From contig CM055109.1 of NCBI GenBank assembly GCA_029204225.1, positions 3,176,147-3,240,146 on the forward strand: a stretch of 64,000 nucleotides of DNA, given 5' to 3'. Numbering within the stretch: the first letter of the stretch is position 1; each line of letters starts with the position of its first letter. The notes beneath the pieces were generated by a model, which worked only from the letters and a program-made list of their open reading frames with translations, made no database searches and had not been told where the DNA came from. The DNA comes from Diphasiastrum complanatum (taxonomy: Eukaryota > Streptophyta > Lycopodiopsida > Lycopodiales > Lycopodiaceae). The position numbers and the translations under genes were made by a program. Below are positions 21,100-32,569 of the stretch, in pieces.

Positions 21100-22200
21100 C
21101 CGAAGCAATCAAAGCCAGACCAAAAACCAACACAGCACAAAGAACAGTTGAATCCGCAGATGAAGAAGAAGTTGTTTTGCAGATACCGCAAGCGAAACAA
21201 CCACAAAATTCAAGACTGCCGGATACTACAAGAAAAGAACAACAACTTTCTAAAGTCCTGTATGTACCAAATTTATCTATGAATCTGCTCTCTGTAAGCA
21301 GAATCACAGATCTAGGACATAGAGTAGAATTCGAATGTGATCAGCACAAAGTAATAGGACAGGCAAGATCCTAGCACTCGGAAAGAGACATGGACACTTG
21401 TATAAATTAAGCCATTGCTGTTTTGCCTCTAGTCAGGCGCTCAGTACATAAAAGTTTACTTTGGCATTATAGACTTGGTCACTTGAATCATGCTACTGTA
21501 CAACAAATGTCTAGACAATCTATTGTTCTTGATCTCGACTATCTTCGTGATAAAGTCGAGTTACCAGTTTCTCAAGACTGTCTAGTTGGTAAACAGACTA
21601 GGAAACCATTTAAATCAAGCCATCAACATATTGCTAGAGGATTGTTAGACATTGTACATTCAGATATTTGTGGCCCGATGAAAAATCCTTCGCTGAAGGA
21701 TGCAAAGTATTTTATAACTTTTATTGACGAATTTTCCAGAAGGACTATGGTGTACTTCATAAAGAATAAATCAGAAGCGTTCAGCTACTTCAGAATTCTT
21801 CAAGGAGTGTGTAGAAAAGGAGACTGGATAGACGATCAAGGCTCTAAGATCAGACAATGGTGGAGAATATATCTCTATCGAGTCTAAGAAGTACTAACAA
21901 AGCCAAGGCATTGAGCAGCAATTCATCACTCCTTACAGTTCTCAGTCTAATGGCTTAGCCGAGAGGAAGAACCGTACCCTGGTTGAATCAGCCAAATGTA
22001 TGCTAGCGCATGCATCGCTGCCCAAGAGATTCTAGGCTGAAGCTATCTCCACTACAGCTTACGTCCAGAACAGATGTTTGACTAAGGGCCTCTTAGGCAA
22101 GACACCCCACGAGGTGTGGACAAGCTCTAAGCCTTCTGCGAATAACCTAAGAGTGTTTGGGTGCATTGCCTACGCACAGATCTTCCAAGGTCTCAAGACA
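21100..22200 (+). pseudogene. Copia-1 protease end and integrase, decayed
   Basis: 21,177-21,374 encodes the end of the protease (KVLYVPNLSMNLLSVSRI). 21,423-21,887 has the GAG-pre-integrase and integrase zinc region (LLWHYRLGHLNHATVQQM, CLVGKQTRKPF), then LDIVHSDICGPMKN with the first catalytic Asp and YFITFIDEFSRR. Beyond 21,840 the frame shifts: SDNGGEY (second Asp) and NGLAERKN (Glu region) are readable in other frames. There is no uninterrupted product. Confidence 0.85.
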
Positions 22201-23320
22201 CGAGGAAGACATTGGACTTCCAAGGTCTCAAGACCATCTTGATTGGATATACTTTATCAGATAATACATACAAGCTATATGATCCTAATACCCATCAAAT
22301 CTTGTATAGTCGGGATACAATCTTTATCGAGGATCAGTTCGTCGACCTCAAAGGCAAAGATATTGCTCCAGGAGAACCTTCATCACCTGCCATTGACACA
22401 ACTGTCCGAGCTTCTGGCTCAGGCATGTCCATTGTCGACTCACTTCGTGACAACAAATCAGACGAAGACGTTGCTGCTACCCAGCAACAAGTCCTAGGAG
22501 TGGTTCATCAGTCGAATCCTCCTAGAAGATCAACCGAGTGCACACACAGCCCACAAAGTATACTCTTGAGTCTGCATGTCTCTTGATATAGGAATCGACA
22601 ACAGTCAAAGAGGCACTCAGCCAACGAGACTCTGATCTCTGGAGAGAAGCTATGGAAAGAGAGTATTCTTCTCTGATCAAGAACCAAACGTGGTCATTAG
22701 TCGAAGCTCCTATTGGCTGCAATATCATTGATTGCAAATGGATCTTCAAGATCAAATACAATGCCAATGGAGCAATTGACCGAAGGAAGGCGAGACTAGT
22801 AGCACGAGGATTCACTCAGATCCTAAACATCGACTACAGCGAGACTTTCAGTCTAGTAGTCAAACATTCGTCGATCTGAATGCTCCTGTCTTATGCTGCA
22901 GCTGCCGACCTCGAAGTACATCAACTTGATGTACAAATAGCTTATCTGAATGGAGTTATACAAGAAGACATCTACATGATCCAACCCGAAGGATACGTTC
23001 TAGAAGGTATGAAGAATCATGTTTGTAAACTCCACAAAGCGCTTTACGGCTTGAAATGGTCTGCCAGAGCTTGGTTTCAGAGAATCCACACATTCCTCAT
23101 CGAACAAGGATCCAATCCAAGCACTACTGATTGCAATGTCTATTCCAAGTCAGTGCAACAATCCTTCATTATCATCACCTTATACATGGATGATACGTTT
23201 CTCTTCAGCAACAATACCAATTTGGTCAAGGATTCCGAGCAGATGCTGTTTTCAGAGTTTGACATGACTGATCTGGATGAAGCTCACTTTTGTCTGGGCA
23301 TTCAAATCCATAGAGACTAA
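22201..23320 (+). pseudogene. Copia-1 reverse transcriptase
   Basis: After the integrase C-terminal stretch (ILIGYTLSDNTYKLYDPN), 22,652-22,879 encodes SLIKNQTWSLVEAP, CKWIFKIKYNANG and RRKARLVARGFTQ. A stop at 22,877 precedes 22,880-23,320 with LEVHQLDVQIAYLNG, KALYGLKWSARAWFQR and the YMDD catalytic box at 23,183-23,194. The frame ends at a TAA at 23,318. The motifs are well kept but stops at 22,877 and 23,318 break the polyprotein. Confidence 0.88.
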
Positions 23321-24175
23321 ACGAAACAATTGATTTACATCACTCAACAAATGTATCTTCACAATGTTCTTAACAGATACAATCTAATGAATTATAAATA
23401 GCTCACTCACCGATGGATCCAAGCCTGCATTTATCAAAGGAGCAATGTCCCCAGACTAAGCAAGAAGAGGAGCAGATGAGAGAGTATCCTTATCGATCAA
23501 TACTTGGATCTCTCATGTACGCAATGGTTTATACAAGACCCGATATCTCTTTTGCAGTAAGCTCACTCAACTAATATATGGCTAATCCTGACATTACTCA
23601 TTGGAAGGCTCTCATAAGAGTCATGAGGTATATTCGAGCTACCATGGACTAGTGCATCTGCTATGGAGATGTCTGCAATGACAATCTTCATCAGCTCAGT
23701 GGATATTTTGATGCAAGTTGGGGAAGATATGTAGACAATCGTAAGTCCACATCCGGATTTACATTCTTCTTCAACGGCGGTCCCATCTCATGGAACAGTC
23801 GTAAGCAAACCTCTATCGCACTTTCTTCTACCTAAGCAAAATACATTGCTGTTTCTCAATCTATTAAGGAAGTGTTTTGGTTGAGAAGTTTACTATTAGA
23901 CATAAATATGTATGGGTAAAGCCCTACAATTTTATTCTGTGATAATCAGAGTGCTATCGCCTTATCCACCAACCCTAGATTTCACTCTAGGAGTAAGCAC
24001 ATTAAAATCAAATATCACTACATCAGGGGCAAGGTTCTCAACAAGGAGGTAAGCTTAACATACTGCAGAACGTAGGACATGGTTGTAGATATATTCACAA
24101 AAGCATTAAGTGTTAATGCACACAACAAATTTTGTGCATTGCTCAGTGTAAAGATCAAGGCATTCATGGATCCAG
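23321..24175 (+). pseudogene. Copia-1 RNase H and polyprotein C-terminus
   Basis: Fragments read SLMYAMVYTRPDISFAV, then QTSIALSST, FWLRSLLL, ILFCDNQSAIALSTNP, RSKHIKIKYHYIR and DMVVDIFTKAL, the usual copia RNase H order, interrupted by several stops (TAA/TAG within the frame). The polypurine tract and 3' LTR follow directly. Confidence 0.85.
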
Positions 24176-24178
24176 ATT

Positions 24179-24187
24179 AAGAGGGGG
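24179..24187 (+). promoter_or_regulatory. Polypurine tract, copia-1
   Basis: AAGAGGGGG immediately before the TGTTGG of the 3' LTR is the plus-strand priming site expected at this point. Confidence 0.85.
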
Positions 24188-25315
24188 TGTTGGATCTATC
24201 TCCTCTACTCTCCTAAATTCCATTTTAATCTGCCTCCATTCATACTGCATTTTTACTCACGTTGTCGCGCAGTCTGCATATTTACATGTAAATTCTCACA
24301 GGCGAAAAAAAGACGAAAAAAATGTGACACTATGTTTTTACACATGTTTTGTGACAGGCAAAAAAGGTGAGACTGCCATCAGAGTGACACATTTTTTTCA
24401 CATTCACCAACATTCACTTCAGCAAAGGCTGACGTCGCACCCTTTTCATACTCACCCCATGCAATTGCGCTAACAGACTTGACAACGACTGCAGCCACCC
24501 ACAATCTCCTACAGACAGCACATCCATTTTGTACTTTCTTCATCTGCACACCTGTAACATTGTGTATATATATTGAATACCACTTGCGTATTTAGCTGAT
24601 TAAGAGATTGAAGATCAAGTGTGTGTAAAAAGAATAGCATCAAAAGGTTATCAGAGATAGACGAAGTAGATGTCTTGTGCATTGATTTTTTATTTGTCTA
24701 ACAAGTTCATTCCTCTTACAGATTGAATTAGCTTTGTAGAGCATGCGGTTTCGACGGCTATTGTCTTGTGCTCTACCGCATTATTGACATGTATATTTTG
24801 CTATACTTAGTCTGATAACAGCTCTTTCATTCTGCATTCAGATTTGTGTCAATATTGCTATGCTTATTTTCATTCTGTTTGACTTTTTTGTTGCTCAATT
24901 TGGTAATCTGTTTTCAGCGAGTTATTATTAGTCTAGCTGTTGATGACTAATCTTTAGTCTTGCCTTTTGCGAATCATTTGCGACTGATTATCAGTCGAGC
25001 TCAGTCTAGCTCTTCGCAAATCATTTGTGACTAATAATTTGTCTAGTTGTTTACGACAAATTATTTTTCTGGAGTTTTATTAATGTTTGGCTACATAATC
25101 AGAATGACCGTGATTTCCATCACTAATGTTCTGCTCGTTTCTGATAGGTGTAGTGATACTTAGGGAAAGAGTAATAGAGCTCATTTTGCTGTGCACGAAC
25201 ACTTTCCGTTCGAGTTCGTTTCTCATTCGAGTTTTGAGTTCGCTCCTTTTTCGTGTTCGTTTTCTTTTTGAGCTATTTTTGTTTCTCACACACGACACAC
25301 CCTCTTTCTCCAACA
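24188..25315 (+). repeat. Copia-1 3' LTR
   Basis: A 1,128-bp LTR, TGTTGGATC...CCAACA, followed by the TSD ATATA at 25,316-25,320. The first ~650 bp match 7,554-8,199. The last ~480 bp match the complement of 37,608-38,065. The 25.0-25.3 kb part has a GA/CT-biased stretch that gives spurious frames on both strands. Confidence 0.9.
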
Positions 25316-25320
25316 ATATA

Positions 25321-25675
25321 AACTTAGTCCAAGGAATACATATAGATCCACAGGATTAAGAACTTGTGCAAATAAATCATCATAACGATTCACTACATAA
25401 CATAGCTCTACAGATTTCACACAATTTGTAAACAACACTTTTTCAACCGAGAATCTTGTAACTCAGTTGACTCTAAGAGAGAATATTTTTCAAAGAGTGC
25501 TATTTTAACTAAAGATTATTTCAAAAGAATATAATGCTAGAATGAATTTTATTCCTTGCATCAATTTACGAACTCTAGTTCACTCTAAGATCAAGTTGAT
25601 TACAACCTGCAAGGAACATGTTTCAACAAACATTTTCTTGTAATAAAACTCCCTAGTTCTAATACAACTCAATTG
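25321..25675. repeat. Repeat Q, second copy, right piece
   Basis: Continues the match to 5,042-5,395 from the base after the copia-1 TSD (AACTTAGTCCAAG...). Together with 7,421-7,553 it makes one copy of Q. Confidence 0.8.
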
Positions 25676-25684
25676 GATTCATAA

Positions 25685-26445
25685 TCAATAGCTTTTCGAT
25701 GGAATTCGGATATGATTAATGGTCACTGCCTGCTATATCATTCCTACAATCTTCCAGAATGTAGACAGACATTGCTGACCTACGTTTTAGATTAATTCAG
25801 CATTCAACAAGATTGAATCTATGTGTAGAATAGATAAAACAAGCGAATGAGATACACAAAATATAAGCAAACAATAATTCAATCGAGATCAAACAAAATA
25901 GAATAATATGTGCATACCAGCTACAATGTCATCTATTGATCCTCTTGGTTTAAGCACTGTGTGACAGACCCACACAATGCATTGACTTGAGAGAAGCAAT
26001 GTTTTCCCACGAACAGTGTCTTGCTTACTAGTGGACTTCTTGGATCTCTGTGGATCCTGCTTACAAAAATTGTCTCGCTCACTAGGGGACTTCTCTATAT
26101 TGTATTTGTCTATCTGTATCTTCTATATCATTAGTGCATCTAGCAACCGCATATATTCAAAGTAACATTTTTGGTAGATAGATTAAACAATCTAAGATTA
26201 ATCTCAGATTACAAGAGCGGCGGATTAGGCACGTCCTAACGCTCTTCTGCTGATGCCATCATATCATATCAGGAAACTGTACTCAATGGTACTTGTTTGA
26301 TCTTTTTGGTCCTTTCGTGCGTGAGGTGTCAAAAGTATTCGACCTTTGGATGTCTCGAACATTTTCGTTTCGTATCGTTTGACCACCTCCTGTTGTTCGC
26401 GTTGTTCACGAACATTTCGTCTTCGAGGTCTTCGTTTTCGAGATA
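25685..26445 (-). repeat. Copia R2 3' LTR region
   Basis: 25,700-25,955 matches the R1 LTR segment at 7,175-7,420. Reading the minus strand, it follows the R2 RNase H end, so it is the 3' LTR side of R2. The LTR start lies somewhere between 25,960 and 26,300 but I cannot place it. Repeat Q truncates or abuts it at about 25,680. Confidence 0.6.
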
Positions 26446-26449
26446 TTCG

Positions 26450-26700
26450 TCAAAGTTGGGAGTCGAGAGCTAGCAAAGCTTTGGTAACAGAAACATTTTG
26501 TTTCTTCAGCTCCCTCTCAAAGCGTGATAGCTTGATGACTCCTAGACTGCTCCTCTGTTTCTCGAACAAACCTTTGTCTAAGGCCTTTGTGAAGATGTCA
26601 GCAACCATCTTCTTCGTTCCAATAAAAGTAGTCTGCAGCTTCTTCTTTTCGATCAGATCCCTTATCAAGTGGTACTTGATCAACACAATATTGCCACCAC
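26450..26700 (-). pseudogene. Copia R2 RNase H C-terminus
   Basis: The minus strand reads IKYHLIRDLIEKKKLQTTFI, then MVADIFTKALDKGLFEKQR, the highly conserved end of a copia polyprotein. The rest of pol is missing: homology stops at about 26,700. A longer plus-strand frame over the same bases is a shadow. Confidence 0.85.
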
Positions 26701-26759
26701 TTGACTATCTTGATTTATGTTACTTGCAACAAATTGCTATTGAATATTTGAAGAGATCG

Positions 26760-27140
26760 CGTTTATGTGGCACCTAAGATTATAAATGCAAGGATTTTGA
26801 CTATCTCACATTTGGTATTGTTTTAGGTGCCAAATTGTAGGGACCGTTATGGTTGGTGAAAATCTTAAAGTTTGATTCAACTATTGTGGCTATCACCAAT
26901 ATGCTACAAAGATGGAAGGCCAACAAATATGCATGCATATAAATTGCTCCTATACAACTAAATCTCATATGAAGTAAGTAAAACCCGGATGTTTATGAGG
27001 AACTGAGACGAAGAAAAATTCCATGAGAGACTTAAACTTAGAACATGGTGTATTGATCTGAGAAAACAAAAAAAGGAAAGTCTCATGTAACAAATTAATG
27101 AGTGCACGTTGTCGCGAGCAAGTGCAAATGCACGTTCTCC
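26760..27140. other. Upstream flank of the GATA gene
   Basis: AT-rich, no element ends recognised. It contains TATGCATGCATATAAATT near 26,928. It separates the copia R2 remnant from the promoter-like region of the GATA gene. Confidence 0.4.
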
Positions 27141-27149
27141 CAACCCTAA

Positions 27150-27161
27150 TATATACGTGGC
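27150..27161 (+). promoter_or_regulatory. Candidate GATA-gene promoter: TATA box with ACGTGGC
   Basis: TAATATATACGTGGCAG combines a TATA box with an overlapping ACGTGGC, an ABRE/G-box-like core that bZIP factors bind. It lies about 740 bp before the ATG, so the 5' UTR would be long or spliced. TCCTTTCTGCCCTTGCCTGCAG, ending at 27,503, is a good 3' splice site and would fit a 5'-UTR intron. Promoter use is inferred, not shown. Confidence 0.4.
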
Positions 27162-27892
27162 AGTGAAGCTGAGGGAGTCAGGGACAGTCCCTCTCACCGT
27201 CATACTCTCTCTCTTTTGTGAAGGCGATTGTGGATGTGGAGAGCACAATGGAAAAGACTCATTTGCTTTGCCGAAACAATGGCAATGGAGCAACAGAGCA
27301 GGCCACGCGGCCAGCCCATTCAGAGTGGCCGGCACAATTCCTGGTTTACCTCACCCTTCTCTCCTCTATCATGCGCTCCATGACTGCCTCCACTCACCTT
27401 CCTTTTCCAGCTAGTCCAGCTTTTTCTGACCAGCCCTGTCCTACTAGTCTTCTATCACATTTCTTCCTTTTGTTGAATTGATCCTTTCTGCCCTTGCCTG
27501 CAGTCGTGTTCATCTGCCTTCTTCTTATTCCTCATCTTCATCGGAGTATAGTGATGGTGCTAAATCCGCCATAGCCTACTGCGATGTCAGCAATATTGCT
27601 CTGGCTCCTATCTCTTTCCATTTCAATACATCTTGTTTCCTATTTCTCAGACTGTTGAAAGAATATCTGCCTAGCACTCTCTTCGTTGTTGCATTCCTAT
27701 CAGAGAGACTCTATTGCATTCAAATTCCGCATTGCCATTGGCTTCCCTTTTCTTTCAGCTTCTTTGACAATAAATTATTTTCGTGAGATATTTCAAACCC
27801 TGGTTTTCTTCCTGTGGTTTAGCTAGAATATCCCCACTGTACTTTATTGGAATTATCAATATCTTTTGACAAGCTGAATCAAAACTTTAAGA

Positions 27893-29150
27893 ATGAAATT
27901 AACTCATCTTGCATCTGTGAGCTGCACCCAAGGCTCCTCTTGTAATGCCGGTCCAGAGGTCAAGCTCCTAAAACCAGAAGAACTTGAGAGCGCCATTGGC
28001 TTTGGACCTGACGCATTCCATGTAGACGACTTATTGGATTTTTCAAATGACGTGATAGGCGGGCCCATCAATGAAACGCACCTCTCTGATCAATCCATTG
28101 TATTATCGGTTACGGCTGCAGAAGTTGTGGGTGATCATTCACCAGCTCAGTCAATATTAGAAACTCACAAATTTCTGGATCAAGTTCAGCAGGTGAAAGA
28201 CCTCGGACAGGATGTAAGACTCCTTCTCATTATCTAAGAATGCTAGTGCGTTGTCTTGACGGGTTGACGTGTGAGTGATTGATTGTCTTATGTTCTTTAG
28301 AAACGTGCTAAGCGATAAGCACATATTGTAATCCTTTGCAAGCTTTTTGGATAGCGGACTTAGCGTTTTTATCTACCTTGAATTTGTGTACTAGAGCGTT
28401 CTTGCTAGTTATGCTGACAGAAAATTGTTACCACATTAGCAGTATGAGTTGGCGGAGTTGGACTGGCTTTCCAATTTGGTTGAAGATTCTTGCTACACAA
28501 AAGAGCATTTGAAGCTTGACTACAGTCTAGACATGCAAAACTATCCCGAAATGACCATCGCGACTGCGGATCAATTTCAAATGATAAGTCCTGTTTCTGT
28601 GCTCGAAAACAGCGCCAGTTCAGGAAGCGCATATAGTTTAAGCTGGGAAACTGCCTTACCTTGCCGTGCACGCAGCAAGCGCTCTCGATCAGGATCGAAA
28701 ATGTGGTCATCGGGGATTATTGCAGGATCCTCACAAGATATACCCCAGTCCGACTCTTGTACAGATTCCCTTGTCTCCTTTGATTGCGCCTCAGATGTGT
28801 CTGCAGATAGTGGTGGATTTATAGCTACAAGAGCGGAGCTGTTGTCTACCAAAAAGCCTTCCAAGCCATGGCGAGGAAGGAAGCTTGGACAGGATGGATC
28901 TCAGATAAGAAAATGTTCGCATTGCTTGTCGCAATCCACCCCTCAATGGAGAGCTGGGCCGGCTGGCCCCAAGACTTTGTGCAATGCCTGTGGAGTGCGT
29001 TACAAATCAGGTAGATTACTCCCTGAATACCGGCCAGCATTGAGTCCCACCTTTGAAGCCCACATCCATTCCAACTCCCACAGGAAAGTTGTTGAAATGA
29101 GGAAACAAAAGGAGGTGGGATTAATGCATCAGGGATCGGTAGACCAGTAG
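27893..29150 (+). CDS. GATA-type zinc-finger transcription factor, two coding exons
   Basis: Nuclear DNA-binding regulator of plant GATA subfamily A. Exon 1 is 27,893-28,213 (107 codons). The GT-AG intron is 28,214-28,442 (GAT|GTAAGA ... TTAGCAG|TATGAG, phase 0). Exon 2 is 28,443-29,150. The product is 342 residues, usual for the subfamily. Residues 42-57 carry the conserved [16 protein letters not shown]. The intron falls just before [16 protein letters not shown], a conserved subfamily position. A basic run, [12 protein letters not shown], lies about residues 182-193. The zinc finger C-X2-C-X18-C-X2-C has Cys 265, 268, 287 and 290 (28,914-28,991) around [14 protein letters not shown]. The C-terminal [20 protein letters not shown] and [10 protein letters not shown] follow. 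All key residues are present and the frame is intact, so the gene is probably functional. The ATG is the first in frame. The exact orthologue is not assigned. Confidence 0.95.
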
Positions 29151-30850
29151 CTTCTTTCTTTCAAATGAAATGTGAAGGATTTGCTGTGATATTCAATTAG
29201 TCTGAGGCAGAGAGGATTGATCTCTGAGGCTTGTCCTAATTGATTAAGCTACTCAAAAGCAAATTTGAGCTTTATAATGTTAGTGGGTGGAGGAGCGAGA
29301 GCACCAGAGCCTGTGTGCTGAATTAATTTTGTACATCATACAATTGCAAACGCATTCATTTATTCATTCATCTATTTTCTAAGAGCATTTGTGTAAATTG
29401 TTGTTGTTAGCTTTGTAGCTGATGGGGTAAGCTTTCGTGAAGTTTTTCGCTTTAATTTAAATGTCAATCTTTAGTGACTTGGAACATTAGAATGATTCTG
29501 TTTTATTTTTTGATTTTTCTAGAATGCAATGTTTGTTTTATGTTAACTTTTTACCAATTACTTGAATGTCCCACACATAAGGCTTAGTTTGTTATCTTGC
29601 CATTGATGAATATTTTTTGTTTTGATGCTACATCAAGAAGGCACTCTAACTATTTTTGTTAGAAGATAATCTCACTCTTAGGTGAGTTAGAGCATTAAAA
29701 TGAGTTTTTGAGAAAGAAAAAAAAGTAATTTTTCTAAAATGCAATCTTTGTTCTTTTGTTTTTCAAAAATTTAAATGCCCTAGATCATGAGGCAAAGCTT
29801 CTAGTCATATATTAATCACCTACAAAATGCTCCTCACTTTACTTTCATTTTTTTATCAAGTTAGCTTCTCCTTATCTCTTTTCTTTTAATTAAGGTAAGT
29901 GTTTGCAAGTCACTTTTCATAATGAAATTTAAAATAAAATAACAAAAAATTGAAACATATTAAAATTTGCTTTCTTTTCAAAAACATGCATTTCGACACA
30001 ATAAACTATATACAATAATGTCTTGATTTCATGCATTTTACAAAATTAAACGGTAGTCTTTCGCAAAATGTCCAGATATTTATGCTTCTTACACTAATAC
30101 CAATACATACAAAAAAATTTACATGGGACTTTCACTCTCGTAGCCATCTGTATCCCCCGTGAACCACGAAGCAAATCTTGAAGATGTTGTAGAAATGGCT
30201 TTGTTGAAAACGGTGAGTCTTCGCCCATTCTGCTTGTTAAGCAGTCTAAAGAATGGGCATAAAAAAGTACACCAACTATGCATTACATGTAATATTTCCA
30301 GATATCTTTCTAAACGGTAGCAGCCTAGACAAGTGTAACGTTTCAGTGTTATGAAATCTTTGTGTTATTTTCAATTGCATAGAAATATAATTTTCCTATT
30401 TTTCTTTGCCACAAAAATTGTACTATTTTTCTTTGCTGCAAAAAGTTGTAGACGTGTGTTAAATATTTAGATTACTAGAGCAAAACAGAGAACAATAAAT
30501 ACAAGGCTCTGCAAATAGAAGTTTGGAATATATTTGGATCTGGACAACAACGTTATTGTCATATCCTATTTATTTGCCAAGAGGACATAGCAAGATACAG
30601 TCTCTTCTATAGCCAGATTGTTGGCCTTCTTAGCCAGGGTTTCCTAGAACATTGTGCATTATCATTAATACATCCTTTAGCTATGATCATTAGTAAATGA
30701 AAACACTCCCTCTAGCTATAATTTGAACTTAAAAAAAAAAAACAATATGAATTGACACATTAATGAAAGGTAGGTTCAGTAGCTCAACCATTCCAAGTGC
30801 TAAACCCATTAGAATATAAACATGACACTAAATTGGCTAATATTTCGATA
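29151..30850. other. 3' flank of the GATA gene and AT-rich intergenic DNA
   Basis: The 3' UTR probably ends within the first few hundred bases (AT-rich stretches near 29,320-29,400), but no polyadenylation signal is decisive. Beyond that there are no ORFs, element ends or RNA genes I can support. Confidence 0.4.
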
Positions 30851-30899
30851 AAATACATAGACTACCTAAAATTTTCTATAGAAACCATGGGAGAATATG

Positions 30900-31460
30900 C
30901 TCTAACTCGATGAAATATATCGACACTTCATCGAGTTGGTGCTTCAACTAGATAAATTTTTTTTATCTATTGAAAATTAATAATAAATAGTAAATAATAA
31001 CCAATTCAGTACAATGCATCGAATTTTATAGAAAAAAAATTTATAAAATTTGATGCGCAATATCGATTTGACACACCAACTCGATATGACACATCATATT
31101 GTATAACTTTTTCTTGTTTATAAATACTGAAAGAAAGGTATTAACACAATGTATCAAATTTCGACACAGTGTATCAAATTTTTTGTTGAATTTTTTTAGA
31201 GTGACCTTAAATTAGAAATGTTGAATGATGTTTTGATACAGTGTATCGAAAATTCGGTTACACTTGTCATTATATGAGAAGTATTTTTTATTTTGAATCT
31301 GTTTAACACAAATCTTGATACGTTGTATCGAATTTATGGTTAAAGCAATCGCTTTCACAATGAATTTGATACATCGTAAAAAACAAAAAATTAACAAATT
31401 CAATAAGGTCTGATTTCTCGTTAATTGTAATCTTATTTTTGATACTTTGTATGGAAAAAT
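30900..31460. repeat. Dispersed palindromic GATACNNTGTATC array
   Basis: A short near-palindrome recurs at irregular spacing of about 50-100 bp: CAATGTATCAAATTT (31,148), CAGTGTATCAAATTT (31,165), GATACAGTGTATCGAAAAT (31,234), GATACGTTGTATCGAATTT (31,316), GATACTTTGTATGG (31,440). Looser forms occur from 30,910 (ATATATCGACACTTCATCGA; CAATGCATCGAATTTTAT). The core GATACANTGTATC is self-complementary and usually followed by GAATTT. Confidence 0.6.
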
Positions 31461-31767
31461 AATCAAATCTATTTTCTTTCCATTGTAGCGATTATTCATT
31501 AGGATATTTGATTTTTGTTACAAAATTTACAAATTATTTGTCTTCAAATTTTTTCATATTTTTTTGCAATCTTTTTGTTCAATTTGTAAATGTTATCTAG
31601 CTCTTTTTTTTAATAAAGTTGTCATATTTTTGTGGTTAAAACTCTCAATAAACTACAAAATTCTTATTCTTGGATGATTTTTTCATTTATTTAGGTTTTC
31701 AAAAGATAAAAACCAACATGATGCAAACGACAAAGCCAAAGCATAAGTTGATTCTTAAGTACTTTGA

Positions 31768-32569
31768 AATGATGAGACTACTCATCCTAATGTACCAACC
31801 ACGACAACTACAAATGCTCCTCTGAATATAAACAGGCCGTCTAAATCAAAGTGTGTTTTTTACCAATGGCCACTTAGTTATTTCCAAGGGAGTGGCCTTA
31901 AATTATTCATCTGCATGAAACTAGATACTGAGCTTGCCATAAAAAATGTCAAATGCTATAGAATTGTAACATGGATCGACTATGAAGCAGAGGATAACCT
32001 TGATACTATCATCATAACCGTTGAGGATGTGAACAATGAGAAGTCTCCAAAGAGACTTATGGTCGTCAATGGAAAGCTTTGTTGAAGCAATCTTTGCTAC
32101 GAGCTATTATTATCAAAAAAGCTGGAACAATCAACAAATATGATTACCTGCTTATTTTTTTTTATAAGCCGGAAATTGTCCTTGAAAAGGAGGATACCCT
32201 ACAAAAGTCGAAGGCACTAGAGATTGAGACGACCGAGAAATTGCGTGTCGTACCAACAAAGAGAAGATTGCATGAGGAGGAGGAAAAGGAGTTTGATCCA
32301 AGCAAGCTAAAGTTGTCGTGGCAACTGGAAATACAGAAACTTCAAAGGCAAAAAGAAAAGTTTTTCCACCAAAAAATAAAAAGCCCATTGAGATTGAAGA
32401 AGAGCCATCATATGAGGAAGAAGAGACAACTTTGTCGGACTTCTCGTTAAGTTCTGGTGTATTTTCTCGTGATCAAAAGCAGAGCAAAGAGTTAATCTCA
32501 AAAGAAAAATTGGTTAGCCGCCGTATAAATCGACTATTAGACGTACAAATATTGAAGTTCAAGATATAA
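31768..32569 (+). pseudogene. Frameshifted ORF cluster, unidentified
   Basis: Three adjoining plus-strand frames are open in turn: 31,768-32,086 (106 codons, no early ATG; contains KNVKCYRIVTWIDYEAEDNL and TVEDVNNEKSPKRLMVVNG), 32,079-32,450 and 32,318-32,569 (IEIEEEPSYEEEE; LSDFSLSSGVFSRDQKQSK). The composition is strongly charged, unlike the AT-rich flanks, which suggests an old coding sequence with frameshifts. I do not recognise a family. It could also be chance frames; confidence is low. Confidence 0.3.

Larger units (their letters stand above)
7554..25315 (+). mobile_element. Copia-1, a Ty1/copia retrotransposon with nested insertions
   Basis: The element begins TGTTGGAT at 7,554 and ends CCAACA at 25,315, and is flanked by ATATA at 7,549-7,553 and 25,316-25,320. 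The surrounding repeat Q has an uninterrupted paralogue at about 5,036 that fixes the insertion point. The full 3' LTR is 24,188-25,315. The 5' LTR is present only as 7,554-8,199, where a gypsy LTR interrupts it. The rest of the 5' LTR, the PBS and leader are not found in place; a matching piece lies inverted at 37,440-38,065. Coding remnants occupy 20,461-24,175. The 8.2-20.4 kb interior is a mosaic of other elements. Confidence 0.85.

Noticed and set aside
25080-25359. Arg/Glu/Lys-rich and Phe/Leu-rich frames on opposite strands
   Set aside because: Both come from the biased GA/CT end of the copia LTR and recur at 37.6 kb for the same reason.
26346-26777. 143-codon plus-strand ORF
   Set aside because: Opposite-strand shadow of the copia RNase H end, whose motifs are clear on the minus strand.
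28449-29150. Single-exon GATA ORF starting at 28,449
   Set aside because: Codon 28,449 is TTG; the conserved subfamily N-terminus and correct splice sites show that this is exon 2 of a two-exon gene.
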